Source: Elgaria multicarinata webbii (lineage: Eukaryota > Chordata > Lepidosauria > Squamata > Anguidae). From it: DNA of 64,000 nucleotides. A program made the translations under genes and the position numbers. Positions 32,760-44,617 of this stretch are shown one piece after another (the stretch's first letter is position 1; each line of letters opens with the position of its first letter). The stretch lies in contig NC_086188.1 of assembly GCF_023053635.1 (NCBI RefSeq), positions 3,923,001-3,987,000 of the forward strand, read 5' to 3'. The notes beneath the pieces were generated by a model, which made no database searches, had not been told where the DNA came from, and saw only the letters and a list, made by a program, of their open reading frames with translations.

Positions 32760-33380
32760 ATTTATTTATTGCATCTATACCGCCCCATAGCCGAAGCTCT
32801 CTGGGCGGTTTGCAAAAGTTAAAAACAGTAGACATTAAAAACAAATATACAAAGTTTAAAAACATAACAAGCATAAAAAACACAGTATCCTTATAAAAAC
32901 AGCTATTCTGGGGTCCGTTAAAAACAAACAAACTCAGCATATGTTGTTAAATGCTGTTAAATGCCTGGGAGAAGAGAAAAGTCTTGACCTGGTGCTGAAA
33001 AGATAACAATGTTGGCACCAGGCGAGCCTCATCGGGGAGATCATTCCATAATTGGGGGCCACCACTGAAAAGGCCCTCTCCCTTGTTGCCATCCTCCAAG
33101 CTTCCCTCGGAGTAGGCACTCGGAGGAGGACCTTAGATGTTGAGCGTAGTGTATGGGTAGGTTCATGTCGGGAGAGGCGTTCCGTCAGGTATGGTGGTCC
33201 CAAGCCGTGTAAGGCTTTATAGGTCAAAACCAGCACCTTGAATTGGGCTCGGAAACGTATAGGCAGCCAATGCAGGCGAGCCAGAATCGGTGTTATATGT
33301 TCAAACTTTCTGGTTCCAGCTCTCAATCTGGCTGCTGCATTAATATAAAGTAGTAGCATAGGTCTAGTGAACTCCAAGAC
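32760..33380 (-). mobile_element. L2-type LINE fragment
   Basis: Reverse strand encodes [55 protein letters not shown] and ATRERAFSVVAP. The 3' tail at 32765-32815 is the complement of the preceding element's tail. Confidence 0.88.
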
Positions 33381-34059
33381 TGAGTGGCATTTCCTTAGCT
33401 CAATGCCCAGGCCATGACACCATCCAGGGTGGCCAACAGAGGCTGCCTCCTCCTCACACGGTGGAGATCCTCAGATGTGCAGGATTGCACTTAGTTTTTA
33501 ATTGTTCCTATTGCTTTTATAAAATAAATAAATAAATATAAATTTTAAATTCTACACGGGTTGAATTTTGGCTTGATTAATGGTTTACTTTGTTTTTAGC
33601 TGTGTATGTTTTATACGGTTTGCATGGTTTTGATCTGTACGCCGCCCTGAGATTCTTGTGATATAGGGCGGGATACAAATGCTTGAATAAATAAATGAAT
33701 TAAACGCCACAAGTGGCCTTCCCCACAAAGGAAAATCAACCCTGGGTGGGCCCTGTGCCCCTGAAATTTCTCCGTGTCCAGAAGTGGCTGCATTCGCACA
33801 ACACAGCAGTATCTTATTACTGTTCGCTGTTTCGAGCACCATCTGGTGGAGAAGCAGGGCACAGATTTCACAAAGACGCCGGTGCAGGTGCATTGCTTTG
33901 CACCGTTGCAGAGGCAGGAGGAGGCCTGACAGGTTGGGATCTCGTGCAAAGCGAGCCGGGCATCACGCCACTGGGGCCCCAGACCAGTGCCACATCGAGG
34001 GCCTGGCCCTCTCCTCTTCAGACTCATCCCGCGGCGTCTTCTCATTAATCCCCACCTTT
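33381..34059. other. Desert sequence with an L2-like tail
   Basis: The L2-like 3' tail at about 33485-33700 ends GGGCGGGATACAAATGCTTG-type sequence. No gene. Confidence 0.5.
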
Positions 34060-34480
34060 GCAAAAGCCAGCCGGCCCTAATGAGATGCTAACTGGATTTT
34101 CTGTAATATCGGGTGAGGGAAGGTCAGCGAGGTAAGTCTGCAGTCAGCGTATTGTTATTATCAATCAATAACCTATTTATTTTCCAACACTCCTATTAAC
34201 CTCAGCCAGCCAATCGCCATTTCAATTTGAAAAGGCTTTGCAGGGATGCTGTGCTGAGTGGACAGCTCTGATTGAGAAAGCAACGCCGGTGACCCGACCC
34301 CTGAAGGTGGAATCCAATTAGAGTCATTTTCATTTGGAGAGGAATATTTTTTTAAAACGTGTTCTACATCCTCTCTGCTTTGGCATTTCACGGGGCAAAT
34401 ACCGACCGACCCGCAAAGGAATAATGAGGGACCTCCAAATTAATTCCCTGAATCTCCATTTGTGATGGCCTCATAATTCC
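34060..34480. promoter_or_regulatory. Candidate conserved non-coding element
   Basis: Unique AT-rich sequence with clustered homeobox/paired-like motifs (CCTAATGAG, ATCAATCAATAACC, CCAATTAGAG, CAAATTAATTCC). Called by appearance only. Confidence 0.3.
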
Positions 34481-34642
34481 ATGGAAGAAGGTCCCAGTTT
34501 CAATCCTTAGCATCTCCAGGTAGAGCTGGTCAGGAACGAGAGACCCTGGGCAACTGCTCCTGTCTATCAGCCTCCACCTGGCTTTTCAAACTGGTGTGTG
34601 ATGGCTGTTGCAGACCAACATAGCTGGAAAGCCCAGGCTGGG

Positions 34643-34645
<3 letters not shown>

Positions 34646-34700
<55 letters not shown>

Positions 34701-35045
34701 TTTTCTTACCTGCCTCTCTGATTGAATCGAGGCAGGGAACAGCAAGCATAAAATACTGATTAAAACATGACATACACTGTTTAAAAACATCCTAAAAGCA
34801 TCCTAAAATTCTACTGGATAGGCCTGCCAGAAGAGATCAGTCTTGATGGCTTTCTTGAATGCTAAAAGACTGTCAAACTGATGAGTCTCCTCCAGCAGGC
34901 CATTCCACAATCTGGGAGCAGCAGAAGAGAAGGTCCTCTGGGTAACAGTTGTTAATCTAGTTTTTGCTAGCTGAAGTAGATTCTTTCCAGAGGACCTGAG
35001 TGTGCGGGGCGGATTGTACGGGAGGAGGTGATCCTGCAGGTAAAT
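34646..35045 (-). mobile_element. L2-type LINE fragment with (AAT)n tail
   Basis: The (AAT)n run at 34646-34702 is the tail. Reverse strand then encodes the RQAYPVEF-class terminus, with IPAARLWNGLLEETHQ-like residues. Truncated at about 35045. Confidence 0.85.
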
Positions 35046-35517
35046 TTAAAATACATAAAACTGAATTAAAACATAATATGCCCTCCAACAACCTTAGGGA
35101 CCGGGCAGCTTAGTAAGGGAGAAGGCGCTCTCTCAGGTATCCTGCATTTAGTAATGATACTGATGGACTGGGGATTCCAAGGCTGTAAGAAGAAGAACCG
35201 GGAGCCAAGCCGACAGGACAGGTTGTGTTGTATAAACTCGCCTCAATCAACCTCAAGCCCTGAAATATGTCCATTTCCTTTTCTCTATAAGTCCCAGGAA
35301 CTGCCTGTTCCATTGTTTCTGACCATAAGGATCCGGCGTTGCAGCTCCATTCAGCTTTAGGTAAATGTCATGTAGGCCCAATCCCAACCCAAATTAGCCT
35401 TGTTGACAGCTCAGGTCAGTTTCAGGTAACACTGACCAGTTAAATCCACCTGAATCCCTACAGCCTTCCTGGATATACCACCTTATTAGGAAGAGGCTAT
35501 GTGCGAGAATGTGAATA

Positions 35518-35876
35518 TGTTGCGCAAAGGATACTTGGGAGCAGTTAAACAACGCACGTTGGTAATGGCGGCTGCCAGGTATTTTTTGGCTGCAATTCTC
35601 CTTCTGATCACTGTATGTATGTGACAGCGCATGCCTGGGTGACGTGACGGGTGATGCGGACCAATGGGATGTGGGTTAAATACGTGTAACACCTGGATGT
35701 ATATATGCTATTGTTTTGCTCCGGCGCGGTGTGACCCTGATTTAGCAGCAATAGCACCAGGAGGTCACCTTATTCTCAAGAATAAAATCTGTTAGCCCAA
35801 TGCTTTATCTGTGATCTTTCTCAAGTGTACCAAAATTGGACTTAGTTACACTTGTACTGGCATAATTTATGCAACA
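35518..35876 (+). mobile_element. Fossil solo LTR of an endogenous-retrovirus-like element
   Basis: Begins TGTTGCGC and ends ATGCAACA, matching inverted ends. It has a TATA-like TGTATATATGC, AATAAA after CTCAAG, and a U5-like end. No internal region on either side, so a solo LTR. The same family occurs inverted at 26663. Confidence 0.8.
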
Positions 35877-35964
35877 GTTGGAGGAAGACGTGGTTGCGAT
35901 TTCTTTTAAGGCCGGTGGGCTTGGAGGAAGCGCAGTCGCTGGCGGGCCCAGTTCTAAGCCGTTT

Positions 35965-36090
35965 TAAGATTTTATTTATTTTATTTATTTACACTTATAT
36001 ACCGCCCCCCATAGGTAGAGCTCTCTGGGTGGTTTACAGAAATTCTAAAATTGAAATAAAAAAACAAGTATACAAAATTTAAAATTCTAA
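35965..36090 (-). mobile_element. L2-type LINE 3' tail
   Basis: TATATACCGCCCCCCATAGG and AGAGCTCTCTGGGTGGTTTA, the inverse of the common L2 tail. It abuts the plus-strand copy that follows. Confidence 0.75.
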
Positions 36091-36094
36091 GATG

Positions 36095-37055
36095 AGGGTT
36101 AGAATTTTATGGATGAGGGCTAATAAACTGAGACTCAATCCAGACAAGACGGAGGTACTGTTAGCGGGTGGTTCATCTGTCCGGCAAAGTGATGTTTGCC
36201 CTGTCCTGGACGGGGTTGCACTAAAGGATCGGGTCCATAGTTTGGGGGTGCTCTTGGATCCAGAACTGTCACTTGAGGCACAGGTGAACTCAGTGGCAAA
36301 GAGCACCTTTTATCAGCTTGGGCTGATATACCAACTGCGCCCTTATCTGGACAGAGATAGCCTAGCTACAGTGATCCACGCTCTGATAACCTCTCGTTTG
36401 GATTACTGCAATGCGTTATATGTGGGGCTGCCTTTGAAAAAGGTCCAGAAACTTCAACTGGTACAAAACAGGGCAGCCCGTTTACTAACAGGGACTGGCC
36501 GACGAGACCACATCACGCCAGTCCTTTTCCAGCTTCATTGGCTGCCAGTCCAGATCCGGGCCCAATTCAAAGTGCTGGTACTAACATTTAAAACGCTAAA
36601 TGGCTTGGGGCCAGGTTATTTGAAGGAACGCCTCCTCCCGTATGTACCTGCCCAGACCCTAAGGTCATCCTCAGGGGTCCTTCTCCGCGAGCCCCTGCCA
36701 AAGGAAGTGAGGCAGGTGGCTACCAGGAGGAGGGCCTTCTCTGCTGTGGCACCCCGGCTGTGGAATGAGCTCCCTAAGGAGGTTCGCTTGGCACCTACAT
36801 GATATGCTTTTAGACGCAGGTGAAGACCTTTTTATTCTCCCAGCATTTTAACAGTCTATAAATAAATTTTAACTCGGTGTTTTAAATTTGTAATTTTGCA
36901 TTGCTGCTGTTTTGATCTGGTTGAGCTTTTATATTGTATTTTATAGTATGGTTTTATACTGTTGTTTTATACTTTGAATGGTTTTAATTTTTGTGAACCC
37001 ACTCAGAGAGCTCCAGCTATTGGGCGGTATAGAAATGTAATAAATAAATAAATAA
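36095..37055 (+). mobile_element. L2-type LINE, longest open copy
   Basis: Open frame of 236 codons: [78 protein letters not shown] and AFSAVAPRLWNELPKEVRLA. This is the C-terminal half of the reverse transcriptase ORF, then a 3' tail to about 37055. A retrotransposon relic, not a host gene. Confidence 0.93.
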
Positions 37056-37994
37056 ATACGCAGAACATACGTACATAAAGCAACTTATTCTCCTTCAGCC
37101 TGCTCAGTTCTCAGTGCACAGTTTTAGCCTGTGCCAGTCAGCAGCTCAGCCATCTGTGCCCAGACCCCAAGGTGATGGGCACTTTGATCAACTCCGTGGA
37201 TGGGAGTAGAGTCACCCAGGCTCAACTTTTCTGTGGCAGGATCCGCCACATGCAAAGGCTGTTGCGAGTAATATACCTTCAATAACAACAAGCTGAAAAT
37301 CAGGGTGAGGATCTGCCCTCTTCCTGGCCCTACTCATCCTCATGCTCATTCATGAGTTGTTCTTTAGCCGACGCAGTGAGTGAGGGGGCTACCCAGGACC
37401 AGCCATCACGCTGGGCCTCCTCCTTGAACGGCGCAATATCCTCGCTGATTACCAACATTAAATTAACTCCGCAGAAGAGATCTAATAAGGCTTTCTCATG
37501 GCATCGTGTCTTGTAGGAAATCGCTTTGATGTCTCCGTGGGGCCCTATTAGCCCAAAAACAACATTTCCCCCTGGAGACACCCATGTGCTTTGCGCAGCA
37601 AACGCCTGTAGCGAGGTGGTGGATTGGAGCCGCAGAGGGCTCGTGCTTTCCCCCTGCTGGTTTCTCCGACTGCTTTCGAGGGTGGGCTGGGAGGCGACAG
37701 GTGCGTCTTCTGAAATGCATGACGTTCAGGTGTTCCCTATTGTCAAGGGCCAGAGGAGAGTTGAGCATTATCACCTTGCGCTTTCCAGTCTAGAGATTTC
37801 TCTGTTGCTGGCCTATGACCGATGCCCTCGCAAGTGAGCCCAGCAGCTCAGGTTTAGCAATGGGTTTTGGATTCATTCGACGAGCTGAGGTCTTGCAAAA
37901 GAGCCCTGCTGCTCAGTGCTTTGCAAAGCTTATTATTCTTGGACTTGCCAAGTGTTTTGGCCTCAGAAATCTTATCATGGGCCGCTTCGGATGG
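37056..37994. other. Unique desert sequence, possibly conserved
   Basis: At 37330-37640 the minus strand stays open for about 100 codons (GLIGPHGDIKAISYKTRC, KALLDLFCGVNLMLVISEDI) without an ATG start at its head. I do not recognise the reading. A conserved non-coding element is an alternative. Confidence 0.35.
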
Positions 37995-38430
37995 GGAGAA
38001 AGTCGATTTGAGAGGGAGAAGCCCTATGAAAAGAGACTGAAAGAACTGGGCACGTTTAGCCTGGAGAAGAGAAGACTGACGGGAGACATGAGAGCACGCT
38101 TCAAAGACTTAAAAGGTTGTCACACAGAGGAGGGCCAGGATCTCTTCTCGATCCTCCCAGAGTGCAGGACACGGAATAACGGGCTCAAGTTAAAGGAAGC
38201 CAGATTCCAGCTGGACATCAGGAAAAACTTCCTGACTGTTAGAGCAGTACGACAATGGAACCAGTTACCTAGGGAGGTTGTGGTCTCTCCCACACTAGAG
38301 GCCTTCAAGAGGCAGCTGGACAACCACCTGTCAGGGATGCTTTAGGGTGGATTCCTGCATTGAGCAGGGGGTTGGACTCGATGGCCTTGTAGGCCCCTTC
38401 CAACTCTACTATTCTATGATTCTATGATCC
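37995..38430 (+). mobile_element. CR1-type LINE 3' end
   Basis: Encodes KPYEKRLKELGTFSLEKRRL through NHLSGML-stop, then the 3' UTR and ATTCTATGATTCTATGAT end. The best-preserved CR1 terminus here. Confidence 0.93.
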
Positions 38431-38523
38431 CATCCTCACATAGCAGATGGAACCAGCTTTGCTGTGTGGGTAGAGGCTGCTTGCAGCTTTTGTAAAAGGT
38501 GCTGGACCAGTGCCATAGCTGTA

Positions 38524-38608
<85 letters not shown>
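38524..38608. repeat. (AC)n(AG)n compound microsatellite
   Basis: About 15 AC units followed directly by about 25 AG units. Confidence 0.96.
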
Positions 38609-38610
<2 letters not shown>

Positions 38611-38709
38611 AATTAAAAAAGAAACCCAGAGAAGGTTCCTGAAATGGCAGGAAGTGTGGAGAAGCGTCACTAAGTTTTGTTTCTTGATTAGTGCTGGATG
38701 TGACTGTAG

Positions 38710-38843
38710 TAGGGTGACCATATTTTGGAAACCAAAAAGGAGGACAACATGGTTGCCCCCAAGGGGGCGTGTCCAGTACCAAGGGGTTGTGCCCACCCAA
38801 ACATAGCCTTGGTCACATGTCTGATTTTATAGCACACATTTAA
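38710..38843 (+). mobile_element. Truncated TA-type DNA-transposon fragment
   Basis: Starts TAGGGTGACCATATTTTGGA and stops where the next copy begins. Confidence 0.7.
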
Positions 38844-39263
38844 TAGGGTGACCATATTTGGGAAACCAAAAAAGAGGACTCCTAGTGTGTGTGTGGGGGA
38901 AGCAGCTTTCTGAGTGCTGCAGAAAGTACGTTATTCCCCCGCCACCTTAAAGAACCCGATTGGAGTGGAGGAGGGGAAAGGATTTCATTCTGCACCACCA
39001 CCATCCACTCCAATGGGGGCCTTTTCTATAATGTCCACGAATGACCCACTTTCCCCTTTAAGACCTCAATTGGAGCTCGGGGTGGGGGAATGGTGTGCCT
39101 CAAGAAAGCATGTCACTCCCTCCTGCCATGCTAATGGCAGCCTTAAAGGGGAAGGTGTGTCATTCCAGGACATTATTGAAAATTATAGAAAATCCCCCCT
39201 GACACCATGGAAAGAACAAAAACCAGGACAAATCCGGGGAAATCCTGACAGTTGGTCACCCTA
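38844..39263 (+). mobile_element. TA-flanked DNA transposon (Tc1/mariner-like), non-autonomous
   Basis: Ends TAGGGTGACCATATTTGGGA and GACAGTTGGTCACCCTA, inverted, with TA at both edges. No transposase. Confidence 0.75.
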
Positions 39264-39604
39264 GACTGTAGCACCTTGCTAGAAAAGGAAGTCAGTGCAC
39301 AGCCTCCAACAGGTGCTTCTGCCGGCTGCACCTCAAGGTCCTTTTGAGGCACCCACATCTCTGCAGGGCTCGTCGCCGCCGTGTGCAGCAGCTGGCCTGC
39401 AAGCCGCTGCTTCTGGCGCTGACGGACGGTGTGGAGCCCCAGCTACAAATTCTCCAGAGTGGGCTCGTATTTCCTGGATGCCAGAGGCTGCATCTTCCAG
39501 ATGGGCAAGATTTAGGAGCGGGGAGGCCTGGAACCAGTGTATTCGCACTCTGTTTTATGGCACAGGCACCTGAAAGGCTGGTGTGTATGTCTGAAAGAGG
39601 GAGA
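39264..39604. other. Unclassified sequence
   Basis: A GC-richer stretch with an open plus-strand frame (HPHLCRARRRRVQQLACK) that I do not recognise and that runs into the microsatellite. Confidence 0.35.
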
Positions 39605-39666
<62 letters not shown>

Positions 39667-39720
39667 GGGAGGGAGGGAGGGAGGGAGGGAGGGAGGGAGG
39701 GAGAGAGAAAGAGAGAAAGA
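39605..39720. repeat. (AAAG)n(AGGG)n purine microsatellite
   Basis: About 14 GAAA/AAAG units followed by about 9 GGGA units, all purine on the plus strand. Confidence 0.96.
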
Positions 39721-40070
39721 TCCCTTTTGCTGTCACAAAACTGCCTCTTTCAGTTCCGGAACTGAATGAGTCTTTTTGCAAGAGGTTTAGGCAAAGTTCT
39801 CGTTTTGCAAAGAAACCCTTCATTTGCTCCAGGGCTTCTTAAACTTCTTGAATTTGCTCCACCTTCTGAACTTACTCTATGGGTTCTATGCAGACCCCCC
39901 CCCCAAAAAAAAATATTCTGTTCCACAGGCCAGTGCATGGTGATGCTCGTGCAGAGTTGCACCACAGGATTGGTGCAACCCTGTGAATCAGGATGCTCTC
40001 TGACTTGGGTATTTGTGGAGAAATGGGACAGGGCTTCCCCGACCCCCTCCTAGCTAAGAACGAAGCAAAA

Positions 40071-40129
40071 AGAAGAAGAAGAAGAAGAAGAAGAAGAAGA
40101 AGAAGAAGAAGAAGAAGAAGAAGAAGAAG
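40071..40129. repeat. (AAG)n microsatellite
   Basis: About 19 uninterrupted AAG units. Confidence 0.97.
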
Positions 40130-40360
40130 CACCTCCTTCGAAGTGCAAAAATACACTTGCCTCTCTAAGAAGCACTAACCATCAGACAAAATAAAACACA
40201 TGGAAGGGGCATTTCAGCAACAGATCACAGGCTGGGAGAACAAGTAAGTGTGGGGGCCTATCTTGAGAAACACAGCTGAGGCAGGCATGTCTTAGATATA
40301 CCTCTCTGCAGCTTGAGTGCCATTGGGCAGCACAGAATCAATGTTGAGTCCCTTTCTGCT

Positions 40361-40402
40361 CTGCAAGCAGAGGCATGGGTTCATATCCCACTGCTGACAC
40401 CA
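40361..40402 (+). pseudogene. tRNA-Leu-like 3' half (retro-fragment)
   Basis: AGCAGAGGCATGGGTTCATA then TCCCACTGCTGACACCA resembles the variable arm, T-arm and acceptor of tRNA-Leu, including CCA. The 5' half is missing, so it is not a working tRNA gene. Confidence 0.5.
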
Positions 40403-40517
40403 CGTAACGTTTTTGAATCCACACCAGGAGATGACACTATCATAAAAACCACTCAAGAGAGTGAGTCAACAGTTTTACACAACAGTCTTCCTCGGTTCTA
40501 ACAAGCAGCCCCACACA

Positions 40518-40549
40518 TCGTGTGGGTTCATATCCCACTACTGACACCA
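40518..40549 (+). pseudogene. Second tRNA-Leu-like 3' half
   Basis: TCGTGTGGGTTCATATCCCA then CTACTGACACCA, about 150 bp after the first copy. Again only the 3' half with CCA. Confidence 0.5.
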
Positions 40550-40554
40550 TGTGA

Positions 40555-40775
40555 TACAAGTATGGTGTAGTGGTTAAGCTAGGACTGCTGAGACCCTGGT
40601 TCAAATCCCCACTTGGCTATGAAGCTCACTGGGTGACCTTGGGCCAATTACTCTTTCTAAATCCAATCTACCTCACAGGGCTGTTGTGAAGTTAAAGTGG
40701 AGCACGGGGAGAGGAGAGAACCAAATATACTACATTGCGCTCCTTGGAAAAAAAGACTGGCTATTTAGTAAATTA
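40555..40775 (+). mobile_element. tRNA-derived SINE
   Basis: TATGGTGTAGTGGTTAAGCT (A-box), CTGGTTCAAATCCCC (B-box), GGGTGACCTTGGGCCAATTA and CACAGGGCTGTTGTGAAG in order, then a 3' tail. A second partial copy with TGGTGTAGTGGTTTGAGGGT lies at 40880-40965. Confidence 0.82.
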
Positions 40776-40969
40776 ATTAATCAATTAGGTTTTGTGGTTC
40801 ACAAAGAAAGATAAGAGGAATGAGGACCAGCATCAGACACAACTTTAATCTGCAGTGGCTCCCTGTTTATTTATATTTGAGAGTCAGTGTGGTGTAGTGG
40901 TTTGAGGGTTGGACTGGGAAGACCCTGGTAGGGATTTGAACCCCGACTCTAACCACTCTGCCACTGCAA

Positions 40970-43800
40970 CTTCAGACTTTTCTCCCCTTGGGACTTTAGG
41001 GCATGCCCACAAACGGCCATTATTATTATTATTATTTTTTAAAAAGTCAGCTACTGTCCCATAGAAGGGAATGTCTCTAAATTATAAACCGTGTGCATCT
41101 CTCCACATTCAGGTTTCTAAAATGGCTTTCCGCGCAAGCCTAAGGCTTTGGCTTCACCTGGTCCGTTCCCCCACCCACAGCACCTGTTCGCCCGCCCCTG
41201 ACACACCTGGGCCGCCCTCCTGTTCTATTCCTCCCTGGGCCGTCTTCGTTTTAAACCAGAAACACAAATCCTTTTATCGCATCTCTTTGGGTGGATTTGC
41301 CCTTTGATTTAAACTGCCTCCTGCACCCCCCCTTTCCTCCCCTCTGGTTTTCATCAGGCCCGGAGCTCTGCCATTTATCTGTCTCCTAGAGCTTTCTCCT
41401 CTTATTTCTTTGGCCCTGATCAATACAACCGGGGCGGGGGGGAGTGAAGCTGGCAGCCTCCCTACACCGACGTGTGTAGTTTTTCTTAGGGGACTTGTCC
41501 AGTATTTCTTGTTAAGCTTCTGTCTCGGCTTGTTCTTTTTCTCATTAGGTTTTAGCACAGGGCTGGCCGTATTTCTTCTGCTGCTTCTCCCCCCTTCCCC
41601 CCACAACTCTGCTCTGGAGATCCCCGGCCGTTTTTAAGAACAAGACTTTTAAAAGTTTCATTTGACTCCAGTGGGCTCTGGAGCCCATTCGGCTAAGAAG
41701 GGGGAAAATAAACAGCGGCATGTTTTCTTTTATTTTCCGGCAGGGAAAAAAAAAGGAGTCCAGAGTTTTGTTCCCGGCCATGAATTTTAGGGCAAAAGGC
41801 ACACTGCAGATAATTACTTTTTATTTCCCCTTTGTTTATCTTTCCCCTTCTCCAGATACTAGAGGTTGAGGGACAGCAGATGTTTCAGAGCACCTAGACA
41901 GCGGAGGCTTGCCGTGTACATAAGGGTCAGGCGAGTGGGGCGTTGTCGGCTAACCCCCTAACCCCCCCACTCCCAATATATACGGCTCTCCTCTCTCCCA
42001 TTCCCCGGCCCTGGCGTTCTGCACGCACTTGCTTGGGTTAGCATTCTAAAAAATAAAAGAATACAGAGCGTCCAATTTGGTTGGAAAACTCTCTGAACCG
42101 TTAAAGTGACCAAAGGTCTCTAAGCTGGTCTCTCTCATCCTAGGGAGCCGGGTTTTCAGTATCAGCCTGTCCTGCGGCAAGGACAATTTGGACACACCTC
42201 CAGTGGGGATGTGTAACATAAACATTTGGCAGAACGGGTGATGAAAAGGGACTTCTGGGGTCGTCTGCACGCCCTTGTATACAGCGTGATGGCTGTGCAG
42301 TGGCGCTGCGTAGTTTGTACAAAGCAGCCTCCAACTTGCACCCATGATGGGATTTTCCCCCCCCCTTGAAATTGTGCTGACTTGCTGTGACTTTTTAAAT
42401 TACTCTGAGTTCACCGCCGCCTGTCAGGGGTGACCTCGCTTCGCATCAAGGCTGGGGGCCTGCCAGAGGCTGGTCGAGGCCATTGGTTGGTCAGGGGGAC
42501 ACATAGGAAGGCCAGAGAGGGTGGCCTTGATGTTTGCTCGCTCCTGCCATGGGGGATTTGTTTCTTTTACCCCGCAGCTGCGATGCTGCGTGGTTTCGAA
42601 GGAAGGAGCGGCAAAGCGACGCCATCAAGGCAGCCCCCTTGTCTGCCCGGAAAGCTCTTGCTACTGATCTCGGAAGCTACATGTGATCTTCTGATGGGAA
42701 TCTGCTCTGCCTGACTTAAAATAAGAGTGTCGTAAAGTTGGAAGGGGCATTCTTGGCTAGCTAGTCCAACATTCTCCTTGATTCAAGACCCAGCAGATGG
42801 CTGTCCAGTTTCTTCTTGAAGGCCACCAAGAGAGAGACCACCACTACCCATCTTGGTCATGGGTCCCATTGTCAAACTGCTCTTCCTATCAAAATGTTCC
42901 TCCTAAAGTTCAAGCAAAATCTACCCTCCTTTAATTTAAACCCATTAGGTCTCTGGGGTTGCAGAGAAGAAATCTTTGCTTTCTTCAATGCAGCAGCCCT
43001 TTGGGGATTGGCAGAATTCTCTCATGGCTCTGGTCAGTCTTCTTTTCTCCAGGCTAAGGGTGTCTTTACATTAAGGGGAAATCACGTTCCTTACCCCGGA
43101 CGTTTGTGCTTCCTGCTTTGGAGCGTGATTGTTATGGGCTGCACTACATGGGCAGAGAAGGGCAGCCAAGGGGTTTGAATTGAATACTTCCCCTCCATTC
43201 AGTTCCATGAATGGAACAGCACCACCTAGTGGCAGAAGTTCCTGCTTTTTCGGATGTTACCACTTTAAAAGTAGATCTTTTCATGGCAGAATTTCCAACA
43301 GATACAATGAGAGATGTCTTGGTCACTGACGATGTCACTTAAAAGACCCGCAATCATGAGCGTGCAATAAATTATTCTTTTAGAGGACCCTTCAATCTAC
43401 CCAGTTCCTTCAACGTTTCTTGCTCAGCAGATGCAGAAGCACGTACTCCACCTCTTTCCTTCCTCTGGTTCCCCTCTTATTTTCTTCTGCCTAATTTCTT
43501 ATCTTCCAACTTACCTGACTGCAAACTGGATTTTCGATAACTCTGCAGGGGCCCAAGGTGGTAAGGCTTTCATTAATCAGAAGCCTCTTTCCTTCCCAAG
43601 GCTTTTGTTCCAGCCAATGGAACATCACCTCCTTTCCTTAAAACTTTCTAGAGTTCTTGTTCTGATGTAAGTTATGATGCTTCTCTTTCAACTGTTGTTT
43701 ATTGCTAGGGCTACAGATCGTGAAAAAGCTTAACAAAGGAAGCAAAACAAACATGTACATTTGTCGGACGAGGAGGACTGTGAGCACGCCCACAGACCCA
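40970..43800. other. Unique desert sequence
   Basis: 2.8 kb with few repeats and no exon I can support. Parts (41100-41420 and 41800-41890) look like conserved non-coding DNA, for example CCCTTTGATTTAAACTGCC near 41300. An old degenerate CR1-like stretch occupies about 42720-43070. Confidence 0.4.
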
Positions 43801-43962
43801 GAGGTAGGGTTGCTATACATCCTGGAAAACCAGGAATGTCATGGTTTCCAAGCATTTCCAAAATGTCCCGGCCAGTCAGTCAAGAATCCCGGATTCCTGT
43901 TCCAGCCGGCCGGAGAAATTCCAACCTCCAAAATGGTGCCGTGAACCTGCTCAGTGGAGTGT

Positions 43963-44487
43963 AAGGCCTTTGCTAGACCTACCTTAAAATCTGGGCGAAA
44001 GGAGGGGAAAGCCCGCAATGCAACTATCGCGGGCTGTCACCCTAGTCTACATGTCAGGCGTGACGAGCGAAAGGGAAGACCCGTCGCATCCGCCATTTTT
44101 TTTTTTTTTTTTAGATTTAAAGGGCCGGCTGAGCAGGAGCGCACGAACGACAAAAGGTAAGGTGTTTTGTTTTTTTCAAAATAAACTTCCTCACTCCCCC
44201 CACCCTGCCCCCGATGGGCGCAGCACTCCTGGGGAGCACTGCGCCCTTCTCCTGACTACACGCGAGTAATTGTGCGGAGCCAGGAAAAGCCACGGAATGG
44301 ACTACATGCTTGTGGTCTCGGGCTCAGCCGAGACTGTAGGAAAAATCAGGCTTAAAGGGGTAGGCTATATCCCGGGTCCAAGGAGGGTTGATCCCTCCCT
44401 GAGCCCAGGATCCCCTGTGCGTCATCTGGATGCACGGGGCGATCCCAGGTATCAGCCCAGGATATAGCCTGGTCTAGCAAAGGCCTA
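43963..44487. mobile_element. Nested DNA-transposon MITE with AGGCCTTTGCTAGACC ends
   Basis: Left AAGGCCTTTGCTAGACCTAC and right GGTCTAGCAAAGGCCT are perfect inverted termini. Same family as 10342-10981. It contains a T-run of about 17 at 44096. Confidence 0.8.
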
Positions 44488-44617
44488 AGGCTCCATATTG
44501 AAGTCTCCTCTAGCTTTTGAGTACTAGTAGAGACATGTAATTTAGTGTCATTTTTTTTTCCTGTTTGTTTGCTTAAACTGTTCTTTTATTTATTTATTTG
44601 CAGGTGCTTAAGTACTT

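Noticed and set aside
36092-36802. 236-codon open frame that could be taken for a host gene
   Set aside because: It is the C-terminal part of an L2-type reverse-transcriptase ORF, with several relatives in the window.
39295-39573. Plus-strand frame with HPHLCRARRRRVQQLACK
   Set aside because: No recognisable domain and it runs into an AAAG microsatellite. Two frames are open here, so chance is likely.
40555-40620. Possible functional tRNA gene (A- and B-box present)
   Set aside because: It continues into a SINE body and cannot fold as a complete tRNA. It is a tRNA-derived SINE.
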